Shown: piece by piece, positions 11,635 through 21,599 of the stretch
Position numbering within the stretch: the stretch's first letter is position 1
Layout: each line of letters begins with the position of its first letter
Assembly (NCBI GenBank): GCA_015680905.1
Contig: CM027378.1
Coordinates: forward strand, 8,351,001-8,415,000
DNA: 64,000 nt
Direction of reading: 5' to 3'
Source: Coptis chinensis
Lineage: Eukaryota > Streptophyta > Magnoliopsida > Ranunculales > Ranunculaceae
Program-made: the position numbers and the translations under genes
Notes under the pieces: generated by a model
What the model was told of the DNA's origin: nothing
What the model saw: the letters and a program-made list of their open reading frames with translations, nothing else
Databases searched by the model: none

Positions 11635-11879
11635 GTCGTTGGCAATAGAGCATATTGGATCAAAGCCCAAGATGGACAGACACTTCCACATCCTTGGAAT
11701 ACTTGATTGTTAAAGAAATTTTATCAATAAAAATTCCATTTCCGTGAATTCTTTCTCTTAACATTATCCATATAGTTTTATTCAGCATCAATAAACCGCA
11801 ATATCCCAATGATGTCAAGTCTACGAACTAAAACGCTCTACAGAGCTTAAACATTCTCCTCAACAAAACACTCATGCGA
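11635..11879 (+). other. Tat spacer after integrase
   Basis: This carries the end of the integrase tail frame (YWIKAQDGQTLPHPWN region, 11650-11700) and then non-coding DNA leading into the tandem repeats. No separate gene is seen. Confidence 0.5.
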
Positions 11880-12500
11880 GCTCAGGGCTACATAGCTCAA
11901 AGGTTACTTAGCCTTAACACTTCTCGCTAGTTGGAGACCTATGTTTCTAGGGTCAACTAAGTGCAGAACGCTCTCTAAGAGCAAAACATTCAAACGAACT
12001 CAAACGCTCTCCAAAGCTCAAACGTTCTGAATGGCTAAACTCTCACTCGAGCTCAGGGCTACTTAGCCTTAACACTTCTCGCTAGTTGGAGACCTATATT
12101 TCTAGGGTCAACTAAGTGCAAAATGCTATCTAAAAGCAAAACATTCAAACGCTCTCCAAAGCTCAAACGTTTTGAATGGCTAAACGTTCACTCGAGCTTA
12201 GGGCTACATAGCCCACAGGCTACTTAGCCTTAACACTTCTCGCTAGTTGGAGACTTATATTTATAGGGTCAACTAAGTGCAGAACGCTCTCTAAGAGCAA
12301 AACATTTAAACGAACTCAAACGCTCTCCAAAGCTCAAACGTTCCAAAGACTAATGCTCACTCGAGCTCAAAGGCTTCATGACTCCAACACCTCTCACTAG
12401 TGCAAAACCTACACTGCTGGGATTAACTTAGTGAAGACTGCCCTCTAAGAGCAACACACTTGCTTAAGCTACAACGCTCACTCAATCTCAAACGCTTCAT
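11880..12500. repeat. Tandem repeats in the Tat 3' region
   Basis: Units of about 150-165 bp share cttaacacttctcgctagtt (about 11914, 12069 and 12229). Each is followed by a ctagggtcaactaagtgca-type stretch and then aacgctctc, aagagcaaaaca and caaagctcaaacg phrases. A more diverged fourth unit reads ccaacacctctcactagt (about 12385). Arrays of this kind between pol and the 3' LTR are known from Tat-clade elements such as Retand. Confidence 0.85.
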
Positions 12501-12929
12501 AGTATCCTATGTCTTCTTAGACAACGGGATATACATTTCTAGGTCAATTCCTACGAAAGTAAATGCAATAAGCATTCAGACAAAATTAAAGGAAGATCAC
12601 ACTTCAAAGTACATATACATTTCATAAGTGCAAATACGAACTGCCTGAACACACTTAGGAAACTAGTTCTTTAAAGCTATCGAATTGCCACTTATGTGGA
12701 AACCAGTTCATCTCGATCTCAAAACTAAAGCAATAGATAAAGCGAATTGCCCAGGTTTCCCTAGGTTATCAGCTCTTAATGTATCTGGGTCGTACCCCAA
12801 CCATTTCAAGAAGCAAACTGGTAGGCCCAGGAAACCAGTTTTATTGTTTTAGAACCATTCACAAATTCTAAAATTAGAAAAACATTCAAAGAAGCCTCAC
12901 CAAGGAAGAAGAAATACGGAAGCGATAGT

Positions 12930-13912
12930 CAAACATTAGGAGTAACATGCTTATCTTCAGCAGGAGCAGTAATGGTAGACGGAGCGTTACTAGCATCACC
13001 AGGTACGACAAACACACTTGTACATAGATCCCCACGGTCACGCTCTCCTTTCAATTCAAAGTATGACTCCTCCAGCAATGCGTAATCTTGGCACACTCTG
13101 TCATATTCCTACTGAGCATGACGAGCAACCGACTTGCATTGCTTGGTGTACTCAGTTACTGCTCTCAGTCTTTCTTGCACGTCAACCATCAAACTGACTA
13201 GCAACGACCTCTTGGACACAGCGTCCTGATGCAGCTTCCTCAATTCAACTAGTTCCTTCCTCTCAGCCTCTCGAGCAAGCTGCAAGCTCAACAGGTCCTG
13301 CTTCATCTTGCCCACATCATTTTCCACAGTTTCCATAACACGGGCCGTATGCTTCAACTTATGATACTCAGTAAGAAGCTACAATAAAAACTTACATGTT
13401 ACTCTCGCCAATAAAAGAAAAAGGGACCAGAGAATAGTAAAAGCTTACCAAACAGCAAGCCATATCCATGGTCTCTATAGTCTTATCCAAATCTTGGTCT
13501 TCTAGCATCTCCTTGTCACGCTCCAAGACAATACCTTCCAGAAGACAGTTAGTTATAGGTGTCGACCCAAGGCTGCAGTCAAATAATTTTCTTGCCGCCT
13601 CTTCCTCGTCTTCTTCCCAAGCATAAATTTAACTGTCTCCCCGGATCGCCATCCCCGCCCCAACACACTAGCCCCATAGCTCTCCCCAACAACAACTTTT
13701 TCCTTACCTGCCACAACACGATCGTGACTGCCCAGGTCGGCCCCACCCCTTGAACTCGGGTTCTTGAACACCACACCTCCAGTTCGCTTGCGTGAACCAG
13801 AAGCAGAGCGACCTATAGTTTTAGATCGTTTCGTGGCCCTCATGTCAGAAGAGACTGCCTTCCACTTACCTAGATCATGTGAATGACGTGGCAAGAATTC
13901 AATCTCCTCCAA
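12930..13912 (-). pseudogene. Tat accessory ORF, distal duplicate (coiled-coil part)
   Basis: It begins at ATG 13912 with a basic, Ser/Gly/Arg-rich stretch (KRSKTIGRSASGSRKR), continues to a MDMACCL-like end near 13460, then an apparent intron. A strongly heptad-like Leu/Glu/Lys segment follows at 13357-13109 (AREAERKELVELRKL) and a short tail past a stop to about 12940. The layout repeats that of 15802-14840. I recognise no enzyme. Accessory ORFs on the opposite strand between pol and 3' LTR are known in Tat elements, but their role is unproved. It is broken by stops at 13553 and 13110. Confidence 0.6.
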
Positions 13913-14339
13913 GATGAGCGGAGACTAGAGAGTCAAAATCATCACCATTTGTCCTCGATATTCTACACTCCGTTGAGAACACAATTTCAGCAAAAAAAGC
14001 GTACTAAGCCTACATATCACAAAAAAAAAAAAAAATGAAGAGAAGTCGGAGCAAACCTAAAATGCTAGAGAACTTGGACAAGAGCTTCGATGAGAACTTT
14101 GGCAACTAGCTTGAAGAAAGTGACGAACACTACCCCTACAACCTCACACAAAAGGTCTTTTAAGGTAAACCATTTCACTTCCCAAAATATACCATAAATA
14201 CACCGAAACCCTAACCAACGTGCCACACGGCCTGCCATCTTCAAATTCCACTACACTAGGCAGTTAATATTCCTGGTTACAAAGTTTCCCCTCTTCACAC
14301 GTGCCAAGCACATACACAAATCCTCTCTTAGTATAATAC

Positions 14340-14530
14340 GACAACGTGCAATATGCTCTCTCGAGCAAACCGGCTACATAGCCTCACCACTTCTCGCTAG
14401 TTGAAACCTACAACGTTAAGACGTGACCTAGAGAAGAACGCTCTACAAAGAGCAGCATCACCACTCGAGCTCAAAGGCTGCATAGCCTGGACACTTCTTG
14501 CCAGTTGGAACACACAACGCTATACACATG
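14340..14530. repeat. Two further units of the Tat tandem repeat family
   Basis: The phrases ccacttctcgctagttg (about 14384) and ggacacttcttgccagttgg (about 14488) lie in the same word order as the 11880-12500 units, with gctctctcgagcaaac and cactcgagctcaaaggct. They are displaced by about 2 kb and lie between the two copies of the accessory ORF 3' half. Confidence 0.8.
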
Positions 14531-14839
14531 CAACAACATAAAGCACAATACATGCAAAACATCAAGAGAAGAGCAAGGAAAATAAACATGTATTTCATAA
14601 ATGTTAAAGAGCGAACTGCCTGAACAAACTCAGGAAACCAGTTCTCTATATTTACCGAACTGCCCAGGCAAGCCCAGGAAACTAGTTCTATTGTATCAGA
14701 ACAATCAATCACATATAAGATAATTAAAACAAGGAAATATTCCCTCACAGCTGACAAGATTTAAGAAATATTTGGCAAGTTCTCAGTGGCTAGGGGCTCC
14801 AGCGCGTCCTCCAAAGCAGCACTTTCCAGGATGAGATCC

Positions 14840-15802
14840 TAGGCAACCTCATTCACATGAGTAGGACCTTTACATACAGGAAGAATGGTACTAACATCTC
14901 CAGGTGCGTCTAATATTGCTGCACCTCGAGCCCCACGTTTTGGTTTCGTCTGTAAAGCAAGGTATTTATGCTTTAGATTATTGTAGTCCTTGGCCAGCTC
15001 GTTCGCCTCTCCGAACAGAGCCTCATAAGCATCCTTTGCCGCCTTGGCCATAGCTGTTGCCTTCTCCACGTACCTAGTGTACATTGCCACCTCATCATTA
15101 GCCTCCTACAGTGTCGTTGCCATGACCATTTTCTCCAGAGCGATCTGATCATGCTGCTTCTTCAATTCGTCATAACTCACCTGGAGAGAGATTTGAATAG
15201 AATGCACGTTCTCTAGTTCTTCTTTCATCTTCTCTCGCTTGCCCTTTTTAGCATCAGCAATCACAGCCAGCTCTTTCAACTTTTGATAACCGGACAATAC
15301 CTACGAAACAGCAATGCGTCCTCAAATCAATAAATAATCCTACGTAACACATAACAAAATGCTAAGTTATACAAGTACATACCAAGCAATATCCCAGATC
15401 CATGGCCCTCACGTTCGCAGCAAGGTCGCCCATAACATCCAAATTCCGCCGATCTCCATTGAGAATGATGTTATCCAGTAATGAACTCGCAATTGGAGCC
15501 GATTGAAAGCTACAGTCAGACATCATCACGTATTGGGTTTCTCCAGTATCGGGGTGAACATAAGTGACACCAGTCTCAAGCGTGCCACCCTTCCTCTTAC
15601 CAAGACCAGCCTTGGCACTACCCTTACCAGAATACTTCTCTCTTCTAGCAGGAGGAATAACATTCACAGCAGCAGTACCCTTCTTAAGCGGGTTCAGATC
15701 GTCATCTCCCAGATCGACCCTCTGGAATGACCTCACTTTTGAGCTCAAACCTCCCTCAGAGTGCCCAGTTTTCTTTCCGGCAGAACGGTGACTAGACTCC
15801 AC
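14840..15802 (-). pseudogene. Tat accessory ORF, proximal duplicate (basic plus coiled-coil part)
   Basis: From ATG 15802 the frame runs through a basic Gly/Lys/Arg-rich part (GKGSAKAGLGKRKGG), VHPDTGETQYV and SLLDNIILNGDRRNLDV, to MDLGYCL at about 15385. A short intron-like gap with GT and AG ends follows, then a coiled-coil-like segment at 15297-15106 (KKGKREKMKEELENV). This continues in frame past a TAG at about 15104 to VAMYTRYVEKATAMAKAAK and the tail ILPVCKGPTHVNEVA (about 14840). No catalytic motif is seen. The segment is the counterpart of 13912-12930, so the ORF's 3' half is present twice. Confidence 0.62.
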
Positions 15803-17038
15803 CCCATTATGCCCTCCAGCTGAGCTGCCTTAGATGCCCTATCGTCATCAACAACAACCCTTTTTTTTAACAAACTTCTAGGTTCACAAGCTACAACTCT
15901 TAGTTCATCTACATCCACCAGAGCAGCTGCCCGCCTCTTGGTTTGCTCTCGGGAAGTAGGATCAGAACCAGAATGGTGACCCTTCCCACCACTAAGCTTG
16001 GGCATCCCACCATCACCCCCAGAAGGCCCAGCACCTCCCACAGGCCTCAGCGGCCCGCTCCGGCTCTTACTCCTTTGCTCCCTGGTCAGAACTCCACTAT
16101 CTTTCCTATTCATGATGAACTCTCTAGAAGATTTACTATCGACCTGACTACGAGCCTTTTTCTTTTGATTCCTCTGCTTGAGCCTTATCCCACGACCTCC
16201 CCTTTCTACAAAGAAAGCAGTTACCTCAGGAAGTTTCTCTTGCTTCTTAGCTCAGCTAAGCTTAGCGAACCTCTCAATCACTCCCCGTTCAGTACGACTG
16301 GCAACAGCGACCTCTGCAAAACAACCAGTTCCAACGTCAGTTCAAAACAAACAAATATTGCTCAGTATACAACATAGGACACAAAACATACCAGAAAAAT
16401 TGCAAACCCTATTATGAATTGCAAACATACTAGCACAGTAATTTCCAATTAACAACAACGACCTTCTATCCCAAGGCTCATTGCTCACACCGTCCATAAC
16501 GCTTGACTTCCCCGTCAGCGTTTGCAAACTAAAATTATTGGCACGAGATCGCTTCACAGCGAAGTGCTCAATAATATCAGCAACCTCAACACGGTACCCC
16601 AACCTCTCATTCAACAGGTCGAATACCTTCAGCAAACGCCAAGTGTTGCCAACGAACTGGCAAGGCGACTTCATACAAAAGTTCAAAAAATTACAAATAA
16701 GTGGCGAGAACGGTATTCTCATACCAGCTTGCAATTGCCCCTCACAAATTGCCATATCCCCGTGGGATGTACGCATTACTTAAAGCGTCAGCATCATCCC
16801 CTACTTCATGTATCTCCAGGTCGCTAACTTCTATACCACAAGCGTCCTTCAATTCATGAAAACTTTTCAAAGCATGCTTATCTACATTTCTAGGGGGCAG
16901 CCCACTAGAAGAGGAACTTTCACAACGTCTAGAGCTACTCGCCACCGCGACCACAGACTCATAATCAACCTCTTCAACTTCCTCACTCAATGAAACCTCT
17001 CGAATCTCATCAGATCGAGTATCATCGGAGTTAGACAT
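15803..17038 (-). pseudogene. Tat accessory ORF, N-terminal half (putative gypsy-type transposon domain)
   Basis: ATG 17038 opens an acidic Ser/Glu-rich leader (SLSEEVEEVDYESVVAV). A frameshift near 16750-16776 joins to MAICEGQLQAGMRIPFSPLI, NFLNFCMKSPCQF and NTWRLLKVFDLLNERLGYRV. I recognise this as the domain catalogued as 'putative gypsy type transposon' (PF04195/Transposase_28 type), which occurs in accessory ORFs of plant gypsy elements. A further basic Gly/Ser-rich part lies at 16113-15745. The whole block is antisense to pol. Its function is unknown; despite the database name, nothing here shows a transposase active site. Confidence 0.65.
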
Positions 17039-17514
17039 ACTTCATCTCCTTTCACAAGTTAACACCAACAAGCGACAACCACCAATGACCTCACAAACCA
17101 ACAGAAAAACCAGCAAAGAAAAAATCGCAAAGCAAAAATGGCAGAGAAGATCGATAAACTAACCTTACGCTCTCGTTTTTCAGTACGGTGCAAAGTGACG
17201 AACCATTCAGTTCTCCAGGCGTATAATGCAAGCCACCGGTTCATTTCCCAAAGAAATGTAATCATTTCATTTAGTCCTAGCGTGCCACGTCTCCTCACAA
17301 AACGAGGCAGTTCAGCTAAAACATTTCAAATCAGGCGTACCACGTGCCACTTAAAACTCACATCAGGTCACCGTTCACTTCTTAAACGATATGATGAGAT
17401 AGGTCGGTGGCTATTTCTACGCGAGACCATTCACATCCTCATATGTGTTTAACACATGATATCGTTATCTCTCAGCAGATCGCTCCTTCGTCAAGAGCGA
17501 CCTACTGAGATGGG
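17039..17514 (+). other. Tat non-coding region before the 3' LTR
   Basis: Between the start of the antisense ORF and the solo LTR no gene is visible. It ends with the purine-rich gagatggg (17507-17514), which continues after the solo LTR as atggggttg. The rejoined site would place a purine tract directly before the Tat 3' LTR. Confidence 0.5.
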
Positions 17515-18937
17515 TGATAAGAGCCAAAAACTGTAGTTTTAACCCCTTAACAATAATACTTTTAGACCAATTATGCGAGTAATAAATAAGAGTTAATGTT
17601 AATTACGTGTTTTTATGTATTTTAGGTATTGAAGTCAATTATGTGCAGAAATGTGCCACTTTGACGATATAAAGGAGCAAAGGGTTGGTTGCTAAGAAGT
17701 TCTGGGATTAAAGGCCAAGACGGGCAGAAATAGCACACAAAAGTCAGCAGAACTTCTGAAGATCGTATTTTTGGACTCAGGCCTCAGAATTGGGCGTACC
17801 TTATGTCAAAACGACTGGCTCAGAAAGAGCTTTCCAATGGTCTAAACCTTGACCCAATTAGAGGAGCAAAAGTGGACGAAAAGTTGTTGAAGTTAAAGCC
17901 AGCTGAATAAGGGCCTATGGACTGAAGAAATTGGGCTTTAAGCTTGATTTTCCGGCCCAAAACATGGACCCTCAGCCCATGCACGAAAATATGGATCTGG
18001 TCTCCTCCATTTCCACACACAAGACTTAGCTCTTAAGTATTAATTAGTTTAGGTTAGAAAGTAGCCATTAAAGAATAGCTTCTAGATCTAATTTTTGAGT
18101 TTTGAATTAGTTAATTAATTATTTTCCATTCCATTAATTAGTTTCATTCCTTGGTTTAGATTAAGTATTTGAATCATTGTTTATCATTGATTAGATAAAT
18201 AAAATAGTTAGTTCTTGTTAAATTCGATTTTGTTATTTAAAATTGTTTAGATCTAATTTCAATTCTTGTTATTCAATGAATTCTTAGTTGTTAATTTAGA
18301 TTTCAATTATTGTTTAGTTGAATTTAGTAAAGTTATAATCTTTATATGATGTCTAGTTTTAATTCAATTGGAAATGATAGTTTGATGAATCAAGGCTAAA
18401 CCTCCATTAGAGGGGTTTGATGAAGCCTTGATGAAAACTTGATTGTGTAGTGTATAATCGTTGTAAAAGTCTATTCCACTCTAGAAGGAAGTTGATTCGC
18501 CATGAGAATGGGTGGACTTTCTCACATGCTAGTTATGAATTGGTAGAGATGCCATGTATAATTAGAGATTAGAACGACCAATTCTTACCGTAAGAACGTA
18601 AGAATTGGATTACAACAATTTATGCTAGTTCCTAAGTTGGATTCAAGGTGGATTTAATTCTCCTCTAATTCTTATTCTAGATTCAAACCTTCGTATTCCG
18701 TAGCATTTCGTAGTATAATTCGTAATTCTCTCATTAACTTTGGTATGATTGATAGTCGTAGGAAACTTGAGTACTAAAGAACTAGGAGTAGAATGAATCT
18801 TCTATTTCAACTCTACTTCAATAGTATCGAGAGTATAAATCTTTGATAATCAAGAGTATAGTCGAGTTTTAGTTTTACTTGCGTTTAGAGTTTCATCGCT
18901 TTATTCATTAGTAAAACTATCAATTTTACTATTATCA
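17515..18937 (+). mobile_element. Solo LTR, Athila-type, with 5-bp target duplication
   Basis: It starts TGATAAGAGCCAAAAACTG and ends TTTTACTATTATCA. It is flanked by atggg on both sides (17510-17514 and 18938-18942), the 5-bp duplication made by LTR elements. The start resembles the LTR start of the Athila element at 9299 (TGATAAGTGC) but the rest is different, so it is another family. There is no coding sequence, primer site or second LTR, which is the product expected from LTR-LTR recombination. It sits within the Tat element just before its 3' LTR. Confidence 0.88.
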
Positions 18938-18946
18938 ATGGGGTTG

Positions 18947-20784
18947 TGTGAGGGAGTAATATTCACATCCAATGAATATCACACACGTGTCCAGCATATA
19001 CAGAACTACCAACCAATCTAGTATCCTCGTCCTCAGAGCTCGCTTCATAGTGACTCCTCTCAGGCAAGTAACTTATTCAACTCACACCCAGAGCTGTATC
19101 ACCGGCCACCAACCGATCTCACATACTCGACCGATGAGCTCGCTTCAAAGTGACTCAAGTCGAGTAGACGATCTCACCCCGGAGTAGGGGTGGGAATTTG
19201 GCCCTAACGACCCTAACCCGGCCCTGACCGACCCGACCTTAAGCCCTATAAAGCCCTCACAACTAAAGCCCTCACAGAGTTTAGGGCCGGCCCGGCCCGG
19301 CCCTAATGTCTTCTAGGGCAGGGCTAGGGCTAAGATTCTAAAACATAGGCCCGACCCTAACCAAGCCCTAACCGGCCCTGTTTCACACTTTCACTATAAA
19401 TACACATACCATAATTGTCTAACTCTTTGTTAAATATTTTCAATTAAAATAACATTGTCCTTTGTAATTTATCACTTACACCCAAGGGTACTTCCAATAA
19501 CTTGTCTTATATAACAAAACTTGTCAACTTAATGTACCATGAAGAACAATGAGCACTAGCCTAATAAAAAATAAGACTTTATTCATTTGATCATCAAGTT
19601 AAAGTCCATAACTTATTATTCTCAATTTCTTTTCTCACTTATTTCTTATAAATTATATTTTTATTCACATCCAAGCCAAGTCTAAAACTAAAGATTTCAT
19701 TCCATACCATTAAAGCAAAATACAGAGCAGACATTTGTAACATAGAAACCAAAAAACAACATTTGTCAGAAAAATGACATTTGTAATCTCAAACCTTTCT
19801 CCATCACTTGTTCAAAAGCCAATATTTTTATTTCCATATACAAAGCTTGAATCACTTTTAAATTAGAAGAAAAATAATATTATATTTGTTTGAATCTATT
19901 ATAGAAATAATTTATGATATTACAAATAGTTTAACAACTTCCATGACCCTTAACCAAAACTATTATGTTTCTTCTTTATATCTATTACTTCTTCCTTTAA
20001 AATGATAATATAATTATTTGTCGATGTATTTCAATTTAAAATGTAATTTTAGTGAGGTTTGAGTACAAGGAAGAACAAATTCCGAACTTTCGATGTACTT
20101 CAGTTCATTAGATTGTGGATGTGCATTTTAAATTTTTGGACTTATACAAGATTATTACTAGATTGGTTGGACTTTGAGTTTGTAGATTATTGTACATTTT
20201 TGTAATATAAATGAGTTTTAAAACTGATGTAGTAAAAAAAAAGAAAATATATAGGCCCGGCCCTAAAGCCTTTAAAGAAGACTTAGGGTAGGGTAAGGGC
20301 TTGAGGTTTAGACTTGTGACCTGGCCCGACCCGGCCCTAATATTTAAAGGGCTTTAAATGTTTAGGGCCGGGCTAGCCCAACCTGGCCCATTGCCCACCC
20401 CTACCCCGGAGCGACCTCCATAGCACTCGCTCCTCTCGCTTTATAACGACTGATAACATATGTCTTTACTACAACTATCAAGACCGAAGCTTCAGGCCCG
20501 CAGCTCATTGATTATTCATAACTTGCCATCATGGTTCATAAGTGACTTGAAGATCTGGATCTGACCTGAAGCAAGAGGGCACGAGGTGCGGGCTCCTTGC
20601 TTATATAAAAAGGATGATGAACTACGTCTGACCTGATTCAAGTTCCTCCCCCCCCCCTCCAGCAAGAGAACTTGATATGTAGGCAGTTCGTCCATACGAA
20701 CTCGGTCAAACCCAATCAACCATTCTATTTCCTCCAAATTATACCTATATTTATAAGGTTAGACGGAATATAACCTTTACAACA
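18947..20784 (+). repeat. Probable Tat 3' LTR, split by a hAT-like element
   Basis: After the purine tract gagatgggg (rejoined across the solo LTR), TGTGAGGGAGTAATATTCAC begins at 18947. The candidate end is CCTTTACAACA at 20784, giving TGT...ACA termini. Inside is a TATA-like tatataaaaagg at about 20601, consistent with an LTR promoter. A diverged pair of repeats, each with gagctcgcttca-agtgactc, lies at about 19035 and 19137. The right boundary is inferred, because the 5' LTR is outside the window. Confidence 0.5.
19185..20403. mobile_element. Non-autonomous hAT-like DNA transposon
   Basis: Termini are taggggtgggaatttggccc on the left and, reading inward from the right, taggggtgggcaatgggcc. 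The direct 8-bp flanks ccccggag occur at 19177-19184 and 20404-20411. An 8-bp duplication with TAGGGGTGGGCAA-like ends is typical of hAT elements. The subterminal 150 bp at each end are rich in ggccctaa and ggcccggccc, partly repeating each other in inverse orientation. The AT-rich middle has no transposase ORF, so it would move only with help from elsewhere. Confidence 0.88.
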
Positions 20785-21067
20785 TTATTTTATCATAGTA
20801 TTTTCATTCATAGCAAACACAAATGTCTGGTTGAGAACACCATGGTGTTCCAAAAAGAATGAAAAACGGTGGAGTTTAGAGAATATAATGACAATAAGTA
20901 TAAGTAAATGGTGTGTGGTAGCCAGTTCTCATATATCCCTCATAAATTTGAAAATTGTTACGAGATATGTCCACATTTTTATTGGCGAAAACAAATAAGG
21001 GTTTTAGGACAAATGATGTTCAACAAAGATCATGTAAACTACAGTTACCAAAAAAAAGATCATGTAA
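20785..21067. other. Intergenic, no gene seen
   Basis: AT-rich. It holds one perfect 16-bp palindrome (gaacaccatggtgttc, 20835-20850) and a short direct repeat, gatcatgtaaacta, at about 21030 and 21059. Confidence 0.5.
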
Positions 21068-21076
21068 ACTATAAGA

Positions 21077-21565
21077 GAGTGATTTTTTGCTCCTAGCGGA
21101 TTTGCTCCAAGAGCTCCAAGGGAAACAATAACCAACCAAGTATCCACTGAAAAGGGGTCAACAGTTATCAAATTTCCACCTTAATATATGCTTCCTGATT
21201 TACCCCAATCTTTAAAAAATAAAAGAAAATAACTTAACCAGTTACAAAATCTAGTTTCTGGTCTTAATTGTTGGAAAAATAAATAAATAAAAAACTTGAA
21301 ATGCTGAATTAGTGACACTTTTTTCGAACTAAAAAAGATAAAAAAAATCTTTAGCTAATGATGGAAAAAACTCCTATATATTTTACAATAAAATATTTTT
21401 AATTATTTTTCTTTTTATTTATTTCTATTTTTAGTGGGGCAAATTAAGAAATTTTTTCTAAGGAAGGAATTTGATAACTATCAATCTCTTTTTAGTAGAC
21501 ACGTGGCTGTTCCTGTTTCGCTCGGAGCTCTTGGAGCAAATTCCGCTTGGAGCAAAAAATCACTC
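21077..21565. mobile_element. MULE-type miniature element with 9-bp target duplication
   Basis: It is 489 bp long. The left end is gagtgattttttgctcc, then gcggatttgctccaagagct. The right end is its inverted match (gagtgattttttgctccaag, gcggaatttgctccaagagc), giving terminal inverted repeats of about 46 bp. The direct flanks actataaga (21068-21076 and 21566-21574) are a perfect 9-bp duplication, the Mutator signature. There is no ORF of note. Confidence 0.88.
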
Positions 21566-21599
21566 ACTATAAGACATAAAAAGTAAGACAAATGATTTA

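Larger units (their letters stand above)
9300..20784 (+). mobile_element. Tat-lineage Ty3/gypsy retrotransposon, 3' part, with nested insertions
   Basis: From left to right it holds the RT tail, RNase H, a second archaeal-like RNase H, integrase, tandem repeats, a large accessory ORF block on the opposite strand, a purine tract and the 3' LTR. The second RNase H and the accessory ORF between integrase and LTR are hallmarks of the Tat clade (Ogre, Retand and relatives). The 5' part lies beyond the Athila insertion, off the left edge. Later insertions are a solo LTR (17515-18937) and a hAT-like element (19185-20403). Many stops show that the copy is old. Confidence 0.87.

Noticed and set aside
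12930..17038. Minus-strand block as an independent host gene
   Set aside because: It lies between the integrase and 3' LTR of a Tat element, where antisense accessory ORFs are known, and shares the element's repeats.
19200..20400. ccctaa/ggccctaa words as an interstitial telomere
   Set aside because: They lie at both ends, inverted, of an element with hAT termini and 8-bp target copies, and never form a regular ccctaaa run.
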